DNA from: Baylisascaris procyonis
Lineage: Eukaryota > Nematoda > Chromadorea > Rhabditida > Ascarididae
Assembly: GCA_037389465.1 (NCBI GenBank)
Contig: JAZARR010000149.1
Coordinates: 62,001 to 126,000, forward strand
DNA: 64,000 nt
Direction of reading: 5' to 3'
Shown here one piece after another: positions 10,504 to 22,341 of the stretch. The translations under genes and the position numbers were made by a program. The notes beneath the pieces are model-generated. The model searched no databases, had not been told where the DNA came from, and was given only the letters and a program-made list of their open reading frames with translations. The first letter of the stretch is position 1; the number at the start of each line of letters is the position of its first letter.

Positions 10504-12645
10504 GAAGTTTCAATTATTTATGTATTTCATTTTATTTATTTTACTTATTCTATTTAGGTTTTTTATTTATTGTTCCATTCATATTACTTATTTCATTTAA
10601 TTCAGCTTGTTTCTTTGTTTTCTCTATTTTATTTATCTCATGCCATTTATTTCATTTAATTTCTTATAATTTATATATTTTGTTTTTTTGATCGGTTTGT
10701 TTTTCATGTGTTTCATTTCATTAATTTTATTTGTTTTATTTTGCTTGTATAGTCTGCTTAACCTCTTTCATTCTATTTATTTTATTTATTTCATTTTATC
10801 TTATTTTATATTATTTATTTCATTTGATCTCATTTATTATCTTATTATCTCTTATCTTATATCTTATTATCTTATATCTTATTATCTCATTTGGATGCAC
10901 GGAATATTGCAATTGTTGTTGCATACTTCTATTTGGTGTATCTTCTTGGACTGTGGAGTATCTAAGAAATATGAAAATATTAGTGCATCACGATATTCCT
11001 CTAAATTAGTACCTATTTGTCTACCTGAATAAGAAATTGACCGATTATCTAAAATATCCGCATCCGTGAAGCATATCGTAATTCTTCGATAGTAAACAAA
11101 ATTATTTCACTCATCAGCAAGTATAATGAATGTTGTATGGCACTGTATATCTTCAAGAGCGTTAAATGCAGTGCTGACGATGATGGCACAACGCCGAAGT
11201 GTTCGATCCATGCGTCGCTTTGTCCTCACAGGAAAACTTACCTTAAGTTTAAGGTTACAGCATAAAGGATTGATCGTTGGCTCACATACTTAGTATCCAG
11301 CGGTTCATTGAATAATATTGAGGAGTTGAAATAAGGTGATCGTTTTGAATCAATGTGTCATCTCATGATGGGGAAGGGGGAGGGCACTTGTTGATCCTTC
11401 CGAGCATCCAAATGGATTGCTAAGGGGAGGTAGAGGAATTCAAAGTGTCCATGCATGGTACGGATATTTTTTTACAAATTAATGCATGGAAGATATTCTC
11501 AAAATGTTACTAGTAATTGTAACAACGAAAGAGAGGTTAATGAAATGGCAGATTTGGGGGAGAAACGGAGAACAGTTCTTTTTTAAACTTTGAATAAGGA
11601 CGTGAGAAATAAAGAAACGGAAAATGCATGGAGAGGATAGGAAGAGGATTCACTTTGGGTGGCGCGATACGTCATTTGACTATGTCATTTTTTGCCGTTC
11701 ATAGAAGTTTTACTTATTGGATGTACCACGGTCATATTTAGGTTGATCATTTGTGTCACAATATTGGTGATGAAGAAAATTTCGAACAAATCATTGGGGG
11801 AGGGGAGTTGGTTATTTGTTGATCCTTTCGAGAACTGAAAGTGAATTGTTACAGGGAAGTTGAAGAGTTCTTTTCAGCATTCCAGTCTTGTCGAGTAAAC
11901 GAATGGCCGCTACTCATGAAATCTTATAGTTTGTCATTGCAATTGAAGGGAGGTGAGTAGTAGAGGGACAAATGGATCGGATTTAGATATCCGTACTGTG
12001 TTGCATGTTTGTTTTGTTCTTCTTATTTATCCTTATGAGAACACATTTGTGTACATTCTGTTGCGCTTCATTCTCGTTTGGCAAAAAAGGCAAAAACGCA
12101 TTGCAAAAGCTCCGGGTCGCAAGACGTTTCGTAACAGTAGATGAGCCTACTGTAACGAAACATAGTGGCGAACGTCAGAGGCTAAACTCGAGTTCACAAA
12201 CGTCATGATTATTTAGAAGTATTCGGAACATGTTGGTGGAGTGGCTGTCAAAAGGTGCCGTTTTGTAGCTGGTTGCTTCTTTTCCATAATTTGAAAGAGA
12301 TAGGGACAAACATTTTTGCGGTGAACTATGGTGAACTCATTCAATGGGCGAGTTGTTCGGCGTGCTGTAGCTGGTTGGCTGTGTTAATATTGCGCTCTCA
12401 ACAACCACTTCAACTCTATTTGCCTAATATCCAACACCACAATTTGCGCAAGGTAATCCACTTTTTCCCAATATTGGAATGTTGACTAATGGCATTGTTT
12501 TGTTTGCCACAGATATGCGGGTTTAGAGTTTTCTTTGGGAGAGGTAAGAGAGGCTGTCTGAGATTAGCGCAGGGAGGAGAGGAAGGGGAAACGTTAAGAG
12601 TTGGGAGAAAGGAATATATAATGACGTGATATTTCCGCTGCAAAG

Positions 12646-12858
12646 TCCTACCTCACCGCCTCATCGTGGCGCAGCGGTGACACTGGCCGCCTGGCAGCTA
12701 TGGTAGCGGGGCGTATGCCTCGGCAGGTCTAACCATGCTACAAAGGTGCCAGGCTTCCAACCCGGGAAGGAGCAGCTCTCGCAGATTGGAGAGAGCGTCT
12801 CCTACACCCGAGGCTGGAGGCTAGCTAAGTGGAGGAGGCGAGGCGGACTAATTTTTTT
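12646..12858 (+). ncRNA. Candidate Pol III-type structured RNA, copy 3
   Basis: Third copy, again offset by 5,758 bp, with the T7 stop at 12852-12858. It lies in the truncated third repeat unit but is itself complete, including the upstream TATA-like element. Confidence 0.5.
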
Positions 12859-13365
12859 ACAGGTTTTCGTGTCCGAGGAGATTCGATAGAGATTGATGGT
12901 AGCGACGCGTTTCTTTTCTAAATGTGTGCTTTCTGCAGGACGGCTGGAAGGAAATCAGGTATTTTAACTTGAATCTCATTTGCTTGACATTTTTTATTCT
13001 AATTAAGAAGGAAAGGGGAAATGCGGAACAAATATTCCTTTGAAGAAAGTAGTTCTTAAGGGTCAGTATATGTCCGCGTATGGACTTTTATGCATCCAAA
13101 AAATCTGATTGCAGACATTTAGCGTGAAGGCCAATAGCAGAGTTACGGGTTCTACATTCTAACTGTGATAGATTTAGTCTTTGGTAGAGTAAGGAAAGCA
13201 TCGCTTTTCCTCGAGACGCGTCCACTATAAGAGAGGAGAGTTGTGAAGGCAGGGGAGGGGATTGGCAGATAGAAGACTGCTTATTGGATTTGTTTTATTA
13301 GTAGATAATTGGATTCGTTAGTAGCGCTCTTTCGAAAGAATTGACTTGCAAAGTGGTTTATTTCT

Positions 13366-15115
13366 TTTTGTTTGGTTTTATTTATTTCAGTTTCCTTTTA
13401 GTTTGATTTTCTGTTAGTTAAGTTTTCTTCCGATTTAGTTTAGGTCCGTTTTCTTTCAGGTTGCTTTTTTCTCATTTCAGTTTTCTTTTACCTATGTTTT
13501 ATTTTAGTTCATTTTTGTTTTACTTTAGTTTTCTTTTAGTTTCGTTTTCGTTTGGTTTAGTTTTCTTTTCGTATTGTTTCTTTTCGGTTTAGTTTTCTTT
13601 TACCTAAGATTTCTTTTAGTTCAGCTTTGTTCCGGTTTGATTTTCTTTTAGTTTTGTTCTATTTTAGTTTAGTTTTCTGCTATTTTTGTTTCCTTTTGGT
13701 TTAGTTTTCTTCTAGTTTAGTTTCCTTTAGTGTTCTTTCTTTTTAATTTGATTTTTTTTTCACTTTATTTTTCTTTTAGTTCAGCTTTGTTTTAGTTCAG
13801 TTTTCCTTTAGTTTCGTTTACTTTTGGCTTACCTTTCTTTTAGTTTTGTTTTCTTTTTCTTTCCCTTTCTTTTAGCTTAGTTTTCTTCTGGTTTTTTTTT
13901 CTCTTAATTTTGTATTATCTTAGTTTAATTTACTTTTCTTTTATTTTTGTTCTTTTCCGCGTAATTTTTTCTTAGTTTAGCTTGCTTTTAGTTCACTCTT
14001 CTTTTTGTTTAGTTTTCTTTCACTTTAGTCTTATTTTTGTTTGGGTTTGTTTTAGCTTAGTTTCCTTTTAGTTCAGCTTTATTGTAGTTTAGTTTTCTTT
14101 TAATTTAGTCTTATTCAGTTCAGTTGCCTTTCAGTTTGATTTTCTTTTAACTTAGTTTTCTTCTAGTTTATTTTATTTTCGTTCTCTTTCAGATTAGTTT
14201 TCTTTCATTTTAGTTTTCTTTTATTTAAGCTTTATTTTGGTCTAGTTCTCTTTTACTTCAGTTTTCTTTTAGTTTAATTTGCTTCTCTTTTAGTTTAGTC
14301 CTCTTTTGTTTTAGTTTTGTTTTAGTTAAATTTTGTTTTAATTTTCTTTTCTCTTAGTTTAGCTTCATTCCAGTTTAGTTTTCTTTTAGTTAAGTTTTGT
14401 TTAAATCAGTTCCCTTTAAGTTCGATTTTCTTTTAGTTTAGTTTTCTTTCAGTTGAGTTCTCTTCTAGTTAGGTTGTTTTCTTTTAGTTCTGTTTTCTTT
14501 CAGTTTAGTTTTCTTTTGGTTCAGTTTTATTTTAATTTTCTTTGTTTTACTTTAGTTTTTTCTTTTAGTTAAGTTTTATTTAATTCATTTCATTTTAGTT
14601 TGATTTTCTCTTTGCTAAATTGTTTAGTTTATGTTCGTTTTCTTTCAAGTTACTTTTCTCTCACTTTGGTTTTCTTTTACCTAAGTTTTATTTTAGTTTA
14701 AATTTCTTTTAGTTCAGTTCTACTTTAGTTCAGTTACATTTTAGTTTAGCTTTGTTTTCTTTTTGTTTTCTTTTAGTTTACTCTTCTTTTCGTTTAGCTC
14801 TCTTTTAGTTAAGTTTCCTCTTAGTTTCGTTTTCTTTTTTTATTTAGTTAAGTTTTCTTTTAGTTTAATTGTTGTCTTTTAGTTTTGTTTTCTCTTAGTT
14901 CAGTTTTCTTTTAGTTTAATTTTCTTTTGGTTTAGTTTTCTTCTATTTCAGCTTTCTTTTAGTTCACTTTTCTTTTGTTTTTTCTTTTTCTTCTGTTTTT
15001 ATTTATTTTTCTTTTAGTTTAGTTTCATTTAGTCTAGTTTTGTTTTAGTTGACTTTTCTTTTAGCTTAGTTTCCTTTTCGTTTTTTTTCTCTTCATTTTA
15101 TTTCCTTGACCTTAT
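13366..15115. repeat. TTTTCTTTTAGTTT-type degenerate satellite, copy 3
   Basis: Counterpart of 1850-3600 in the third tandem unit, with small T-run changes (for example near 13895 and 14982). Confidence 0.9.
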
Positions 15116-16065
15116 TCGTTTTGTTTAATTTATTTTATTTACTTTATTTATTTCACTTCACCTATTTCATTCGTCTTATTTTATTCGTTGTATTATTTCG
15201 TCTCATTTATCTCATTTATTTCATTTTTTTTCTTTTATTTCATTAATTTTTTTCATTTTTTTTTCTCTAAATTTAATTCCTTTAAACTATCTTTTTAAAT
15301 TCATTTTATTTATTTTGTTTCAACTGCTTTATTCACTTTTATCTTATTTATGTTCTTTACTTTGTTTTATCTATTTCATATATTTCATTTAATCTATATT
15401 TTTTATTTTATTTTATCTATGTTATTTCGCTAATGATATCTTCTTCATTTTATTTCGTTTATTTCATTCATCCCATTATATCTCTGTTATTTCTTTATTT
15501 TACTGAAATTATTTCATTTTATTTCGTTTATTTTGTTCATCCCATTATATCTCTGTTATTTCTTTATTTTACTGAAATTATTTCATTTTTTTGTTTTGTT
15601 TTTTTTTTTATTTGTTTTATTTGTCTCACGTATTTTGTTTCAAAAATTTTATTTATTTATTCAATTTATTTCATTCTATTTATTTTATTTATCTCATTCA
15701 TTTTTATTTATTTTATTTTATTTTCTTATTTTCTTCATTCTACTTACCTTGTTTATTTCATTTTATTAATTTTGTTTGTTTTATTTTATTCGTATTATTT
15801 ATTGTTCTAATTATTTTATTCTTTTCATTATGTTCATTTCGTTTGTTTTATTTAATTCAACTTATGTGTTTTATTTGATTTATTTTATTCTCCTTGTTAT
15901 ATTTTATTTATTTTATCTTCTTTATCCAATTTTATCTATTCGATTCGATATATTTAATTTATTCTTTTCTTTTTTTACTTACATTTTAGTCTATTCTTTT
16001 ATATATTTTTTTAATTTCAATTAATTGGTCTTATTCTGTTCATTTCATTTTTTTTTTTCATTCCA
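15116..16065. repeat. ATTT/ATTTT mixed satellite, copy 3
   Basis: Third-unit counterpart of the block at 3600-4550. It shows slightly more differences than copy 2, for example near 15258 and 15281. Confidence 0.9.
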
Positions 16066-16322
16066 TTATTTGAAAAGAGCCAATCTTTGAAAAACCCCAC
16101 CGTAGAGTAAAAGTGCTGTAAGAGGCAATTGACGTTTGAAATGTTGGAGAAAAGCCAAGTTTTCAAAAAGCGTTACAGTAAACGAAAAGCGCTGTAAGAT
16201 AGAAGGCAGGTTTAAAGCGTTGGAAAAAAGCCAATTTTTAAACACATTACCATAAACGGAAAGCGTTGTGAGACGAAAACGAGGTTTGGATATTCGAAAG
16301 TGGCCAATTTTTAAAAAACAGT
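16066..16322 (+). repeat. 76-bp minisatellite cluster at the array exit
   Basis: Four units start at 16079, 16154, 16230 and 16303 (spacing 75, 76, 73). The first two match the tandem-unit copies. The third and fourth differ (CATTACCATAAACGG instead of the decayed sequence), so the tandem array ends within this cluster. Confidence 0.85.
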
Positions 16323-17220
16323 GAACCAGCACATATTCACTTTATTCCTTTCATTTTCTTTATTTTATCTTATTTCTTTTATTTACTACACTTTAATTAT
16401 TCCATGTTATTTCTTTTATTTATTTTACTCATTTATTTATTCATTTTATTTCGTGTATGTTGTTTTATATGTGTTCTTTTTTTGTTTTATATATCTTATT
16501 TATTCAATTCAAATACTTTAATTTATTTAGTTAAATTTAATTTATTTAATTTATTTTATTCTATTCATTTTCTTTGATGTAGTTTATTTATTTCATTATG
16601 TTTGTTTTATTTATTTAGTTTCATTTGGCCCATTTACTTTATTTTATTCACTTTATTTTTTTATTTTACTATCTTGTTTCATTTATTTTGTTTTGTTTGC
16701 TTTATGCTCTCTATTTAATCGCTCTATTTTATTTATTTCTTTGATTCCCTTGATTTATTTCATTTGATTTCTTTTGTTTTCTTAATTTCATTTATCTTAC
16801 TTTATTTCTTTTTTCATTTTCTTTTCACTTTCTTATATATTTTATTATCTTTATTTTATTTTTTATTCTATTTATTCAATCCTTTTTATTATATTTTATT
16901 TTATTTTTGCTATTTCATTTTTTTCAATATTTTATTTTATACATCTTATTCATTTTATTTTACTTATTTTAATTTTATTCATTCAACTTAATCTGATTCA
17001 CTCATTTACTTAATTTGAATAATTTGTTTCATATATTTACTTTATTTATATTATTTTATTAATTTTGTTGATTTTATTTGTTTGTTCATCTTACTGTTTT
17101 GTTTTATTTATGTTATTTATTCTCTTTTATCCATTTTGTTTTATTTATTCTCTTTATTTAATTCTATTTAACTTTTCTATTTTATGTAGTTTTATGTAGT
17201 TTTATTTTATTTTATTTAAC

Positions 17221-17312
17221 TTATTCTATAAGCAATCTTTGAAGTATTGGAAAAAAGCCAATTTTTAAACACATTACCGTAAACGGAAAGCGTTTTGAGA
17301 GACAAACGAGAT
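17221..17312 (+). repeat. Isolated 76-bp minisatellite unit
   Basis: Carries the hallmark words TTGGAAAAAAGCCAATTTTT and CATTACCGTAAACGG seen in the 16.1-16.3 kb cluster, flanked on both sides by T-rich satellite. Confidence 0.75.
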
Positions 17313-17317
17313 TTGGG

Positions 17318-17395
17318 TATTGGGGTATTTATTTTTTTGGGGGTATAAGTATTTATGATTGGGGTATAAGTATTTATGATTTGGGTATTTATTTT
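17318..17395 (+). repeat. Short GGGGTATAAGTATTTATGAT repeat
   Basis: TTGGGTATT and GGGGTATAAGTATTTATGAT words recur about every 20-25 bp over ~75 bp, directly after a 76-bp minisatellite unit. Confidence 0.6.
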
Positions 17396-18302
17396 ATTTC
17401 CTTTTACTCTGTTTTGTTTCACCTCATTACATTTTATTCTATTTTGCTTATTTTATTTTATTTGTTTCGTTTTATGTATTTTATTCTACTAATTTAATTT
17501 ATTCATTTCGTTCCATTTGATTCATTTATTTAATTTATTTATTTTATCTACTTCATTTTATTTATTACAATTTCTTCGCTTTATTCATTTTATTTTGTTT
17601 ATTTTATCTGTTTTGTTTTATTTATTTCATTTATCTTATTTATTTTATTTCATTCATTTCTTACTTATTTATTTAACTGAGTTTAATTTATTTAAATTAT
17701 TCTATCTAACCTGTTAATAGTATTTATTTTCTTTCCCTTATTTCTTGATTTTATTTCATTTTCTTATTTCTTTTATTTATTCTGTTTTATCCATTTTATT
17801 TGATTTTGTTTTATTTTAACTGATTTTATTCCAATGTGTTTATTTTATTTCTTTTATTTACATTTTTTCAAATTATTTTGCCTTATTTGTTTCTTTTCAT
17901 CCAACTTTTTTCATTTGATATCTTTTTTTTCTTCATTTCATTTTATTTTGCTTACCATGTTTTATTTCATTTATTTTTTCTTGTTTCATTTATTTTATTT
18001 ATTTCATTTTATCTTATTTTTTCATTCCATTATATTCGTTTTATTTGGTTTTATTTTACTTCTTGCTGTTTTGTTTATTCTATTTTATTTTATCTATTAT
18101 TTATTTATTCATTTGTTCATTTATTGATTTATTTTATTTGGTTTCAGGTTCATTTGATCTTATTTTATCTCCTTTTATTTTATTTATTTGGTTTATTTTA
18201 TTTTCACCCCATTTCTTTTACTTTTTCCAATAACTTTCTTTTGTTTTAGTTATTTTATGTGTTTTATTTGATTTATTTCATTCGGTGCTATTTTATTTCT
18301 TC

Positions 18303-18500
18303 ATTCATATTGGAAGATAGCCAATTTTTATATTGTTACGGTAGAAAAAAGCGTTGTAGGAGACCGGGCACGTTTGAAGCACTGGAAAGCATCCAATTTT
18401 TAAAATGATTACCGTAGGCGAAAAGACCTGTAAGGTTGAAGCCATGTTGTAGGTATCGGAAAAACGCCTATTTTTGTAAAGGGTAACGAGGAAACATAAC
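18303..18500 (+). repeat. Diverged 76-bp minisatellite units
   Basis: About two and a half diverged units, starting at the GCCAATTTTT at 18319 and recurring as TCCAATTTTT and GCCTATTTTT, with GTTACGGTAGAAAAAAGCG and GATTACCGTAGGCGAAAAG. More diverged than the cluster inside the tandem array, so probably older. Confidence 0.7.
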
Positions 18501-19061
18501 CGGCTTTACTTCTTTATTTATTTTATTTATCTCGCTATATGTATTTTATTTTATTTTTTTATTTTGTTTCATTTATTTTATTTACTTTGTTTATCATATT
18601 TCATTTATTTTATTTATTCTTTTATTTACTTTTGTCTATTTTGTTTGTTTCTTTCATTTATTTTCTTAATTTCATCTTATTCAACTCATTTATTTTTATT
18701 TTATTCGTTTCATTTTATTTATTTTGTTCATTTCATCTAATTTAACTCATTTATTTTATTTTATTTATTTCATTTTGCTTATTCTGTTTTACTCATTCTA
18801 TTTCCTATATTTTGTTTCTCGATTTCAGGTTTTGTATTTTCTTTATTTTATTTAATTTAGTTCATTTTCTTTATTTTATTTTATTTATCTTGTTCTGTTC
18901 ATTTTATTCATCTCATTTTATTTATTTTACCTTTTTTTTATTTTGTTACATTTATTTTATTCATTATTTTATTTATTTTATTTATTTTTTTATTGGTTTT
19001 ATTTATTCCATTTAAGTTAGTTTGTTTGCTTTATTTTATTTATCCCTTTTTTCATCGCAAT

Positions 19062-19150
19062 CTTAAAAATATTATATTAAAGGAAAAGCGCTGTAAGATT
19101 GAAGGCGTGCCAGAGATGTTCCAAAAAGCAAATTTTTAAAAAGCATTACG
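19062..19150 (+). repeat. Diverged 76-bp minisatellite unit
   Basis: Contains GGAAAAGCGCTGTAAGATTG and AAGCATTACGG, the core words of the 76-bp unit, inside T-rich satellite. Confidence 0.65.
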
Positions 19151-19442
19151 GCCTGTGGGGATATATTTCTTTTATTTATTCGCTTATTCATTTATTTGTT
19201 TTTTATTTATTCTTACTTTATTTATTTTGTTTTATTTTGTTTTATTACATTTTATTTTATTTTATTTTATTCTACTTTCTTTTATTTATTTTATTTATCT
19301 CACTGTATTTATTTCATTTTATTTTGTTTCACTGTTTATCATATTTCATTTATTTTATTTGTTTTTTTATTTATTTTATTATTTCGTTTTATTTATTTCA
19401 TTTAATTCGGTTTATTTGCTTTCTTTTATTTATCCTATTTTC

Positions 19443-19550
19443 TGTAGCAATTTTAAAAAAATATTATCATAAACGAAAAGCGCTGCAAGAGGAAGGCGTG
19501 TCGGAGGCGTTAGAAAAATGCCAATTTTTAAAAAACCTTGGGGCCTATAG
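19443..19550 (+). repeat. Diverged 76-bp minisatellite unit
   Basis: Contains TATCATAAACGAAAAGCGCT and GCCAATTTTTAAAAAACC. It shares the GGCCT...GGGG-TATAT ending with the unit at 19062, so these two probably came from one local duplication of about 385 bp. Confidence 0.65.
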
Positions 19551-20893
19551 GGGTATATTCTTTTTAATTATTTCCTTCCTTCTTTGCCCATATATTTGTT
19601 ATTTATTTATACATATTTTACTTATTATTTCATTTTATTTTATTCTATTTTATTTTATTTTATTCATTTTATATTATTTTGTTTATTTTATTTTATTTTA
19701 TTTATTTTATTTTGTTCTATTTTGTTTAATTTTATTTACTTTGTTTTATGTATATATTCCATTTTATTTTATGTATTTTGTTTTACTTATGTTATCTTAT
19801 TTTATTTTGGTTTATTTTATTTTATCTTACTTTATTTTATTTTATTTTCCTTTTATTTTTTTTTGCTCTATTTCATTCATCTGTTTGTTTTATTTTGTTT
19901 TATTTTTATTTTATATTAATTTATTCTTAATATCTCTTTATTTTATTTTATTTTATTTTACTCAATTTTATTCCAGTTTTTTTATTATTTTGCTTAATCT
20001 GTTTTGTTTTATTTATTTCACTTTCTTCTGTCATTTCTTATTTTGCTTTTTTTATTTTAATTTATTTCATTATAAGTTGTTTTGTTTCATTTTATTTTGT
20101 TCTATTCTATTTCGCTTTACTTTGTTCCACTTATTTTGTTTTATTTCATTTATTTTTAATTTGTTTTATTTCATTCATTTTATTTTGTTTTACTTTACTT
20201 ATTTCAATTTATTTTATTTTATTTTATTTTATTTTATTTTATTTTATTTTACCCCTTTCCTTAACTTGTTTTGCTTTATTCATTTTATTTTATTTATCTT
20301 ATTTGATTTTCTAAATTTCTCATCTTTTATTCAGTTTATCTACTTTATTTCGTTAAATGGATCTGACTTGTTTTATTATACTTTTTTCTTCTACTTGTTT
20401 ATCTTAATTATTTAATTTAATTTATTATTTTTTTATTTTATTTGAGTCTTTCGCTTTATTTCGTTTATTTCATTTTATCTCACTTCTTATATTTGCTTTA
20501 TTTATTTAATTTCTTTTATTTCATTCAGTTTATTTGTTTTGTTTTATTTATTCTGCCTCATTCGTTATATTTTATTTATTTTATTTTGTTCATTTTTTGT
20601 TCATTTATCTTATTTGTCTATTTTATTTATTTTATTTAATTTGTTATGTTTTATTTCTTTTTTTTATTTGTTTTATTTATCTTTTTCTATTCATTCTATT
20701 TTGCTCATTTTATCATATCCGTGCTATTTTATTTATTTTGTTCTACTTGATTTATTAATTTTATTTTATTAACTAATTTATTCTACTCATTCTACTTACT
20801 TTATTTATTTAATTTTATTTGTTTATTCTACTTTAATTTGTTTGTTTTATTTCATTTATTGTATACATGCTATCTTACTTTATTTAATGGTTC

Positions 20894-20900
<7 letters not shown>

Positions 20901-20958
<58 letters not shown>
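20901..20958. repeat. (TA)n microsatellite
   Basis: Uninterrupted AT dinucleotide array of about 58 bp inside the T-rich satellite block. Confidence 0.95.
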
Positions 20959-20961
<3 letters not shown>

Positions 20962-21737
20962 AACTTATCTCTTTTATTTTATTCATCGTTTTTGTTTCTT
21001 ATATTCTGCTTATCTTATTTCATTTATTTCATTTATCTCATTTTGTATATTTTATTTCGTCTATTTTGTCTAATTTATTTTGTTTTTTTTTTAATTTCAT
21101 TTTATTTATTTTATTATTTTTATTTGTTTTATTTATTTTATTTTTTAACCTCTTTTATTTTATCAATTTTATTTATTTTATTACACTTATTTTATTCATT
21201 TCATTTTATTGATTTCGATTTATTCATATCATTCATTTTATTTTATTTGTTTTATTTACTTCACTTAATTTAGCTTATTTATTTGTTTTATATATTTAAT
21301 TTTATGTATTTGCTTTTTTAATTTATTCATTTTATTTCATTTATTTCGTGCATGCTATTTTATTTTATTTATTTGTTTCATCTATTTTAACTTATTTCTT
21401 TTATTTTATTCGTTATATTTTGCTTCTCTTGTTTTGCTTATCTTATTTCATTTATTTTATTTATCTCATTTTGTATATTTTGTTTCGTCTATTTTGTTTA
21501 ATTTATTTTGCCTTATTTATTTTATTTTTTTACCTATTTTATTTTATCAATTTTGTTCGTTTTATTCCACTTGTTTTATTCATTTTGTTTTATTCATTGA
21601 TTTACTTTACTCATTCTGCTTATTTAATTCATTTAATTCCATTTATTTATTTTGCGTCATTTTATTTGTTCTATTTCATTTGTTTTATAAACGAATATAT
21701 AAAATTATTTCATCAACTTAGCAGACAAAATAGTTGG

Positions 21738-21855
21738 AATTATTTAAATAGATAAAATAAATAGAAAAAATAAAATGAAGTGGATAAAATAGGTATAATG
21801 AAAGAAATAAAATGAAAAGACAAGACAAATAAGACAAGTAAAAATTAATTTATTT
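21738..21855 (-). repeat. Inverted A-rich satellite segment
   Basis: The + strand switches abruptly from T-rich to A-rich words (AAATAAAATAGATAAAATGA type), then back to T-rich. It is the reverse complement in style of the flanking satellite, so it is either an inverted block or the arm of a large imperfect palindrome with the DNA on either side. Confidence 0.75.
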
Positions 21856-22312
21856 AAAAAGGAAATAAATCTTATTTATTTCATTTTGTTTATTTTATCT
21901 ATTTCATTTAATTCAACTTACTTGTTTTATTCGATTTGTTTTATTTTCGTTGTTATATTTTATTTATTTTATTTTATTTATCCCACTTTACTCATATTAT
22001 TTGTCCCTTTTTTTTTATTTAATTCGATTTGTTTTATCTTATTCATTTGATTTATTTTATTTTACTCACTTTATTTTGTTAATTTCATTTTATTTATTTT
22101 ATTTGGTTTGTTTTGTTTATTTTATCTATTTTATTTTGTTTATTTTATTGTGTTTATTTGATTCTATTCATTTTATTTATTTCATTTTATTTATTTTCTT
22201 ATTATATTTTATTCATTTTCTTCATTTTGTTTCATTTATTTCGTTTTATTTATTTTATTTTGTTTATTCTATTGATTTTATTTTACTCATTTTATTTCGC
22301 TTTAACTTTTTT

Positions 22313-22341
22313 CAGAACTCAATTTTTTAAATTGAGTTCTG
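22313..22341. repeat. Perfect 13-bp inverted repeat at the satellite edge
   Basis: CAGAACTCAATTT, a TTT spacer, then AAATTGAGTTCTG: a perfect 13-bp stem with a 3-nt loop. It lies exactly where the T-rich satellite gives way to ordinary DNA. Confidence 0.9.

Larger units (their letters stand above)
5759..11516. repeat. Tandem 5,758-bp repeat unit, copy 2
   Basis: Complete second copy in direct orientation. By eye it matches copy 1 except for isolated differences, such as gagagcag at 5811-5818 versus gagaacag in copies 1 and 3, and homopolymer-length changes in the T-rich part (for example the T run near 9465). Such near identity means recent amplification, continuing homogenisation, or an assembly duplication. 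Confidence 0.97.
11517..16230. repeat. Tandem repeat unit, copy 3, 3'-truncated
   Basis: Third copy. It follows copies 1 and 2 to about 16204, with small differences in the T-rich part (for example aatttatt at 15127 where the others read aatctatt, and a shorter T/A run near 15258). In the second-third 76-bp minisatellite units it diverges (gaaggcagg instead of gaatgcagg) and continues into other satellite DNA. The last ~1.07 kb of the unit is therefore missing. Confidence 0.95.
16323..22312. repeat. Large T-rich ATTT/ATTTT satellite block
   Basis: About 6 kb of the same tetramer/pentamer satellite as in the tandem units, but not in long-period tandem. The + strand is overwhelmingly T with A every 4-5 bases. 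It is interrupted by isolated 76-bp minisatellite units, one (TA)n array (20901-20958), a GGGGTATAAGTATTTATGAT-type short repeat at 17318-17395 and one A-rich inverted block (21738-21855). Many long open frames occur (one of 438 codons at 19099-20415), but all encode Phe/Ile/Leu/Tyr-rich repeats without start context, so they are not genes. Confidence 0.92.

Noticed and set aside
1..16230. CRISPR array
   Set aside because: Period of 5.8 kb, no short repeats with unique spacers, eukaryotic context.
19099..20415. 438-codon open frame in the T-rich satellite
   Set aside because: Protein is Phe/Ile/Leu/Tyr repeats dictated by TTT/TTA/ATT words. Stops are rare because the strand is poor in TAA/TAG/TGA in that frame. 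No domains or exon structure.
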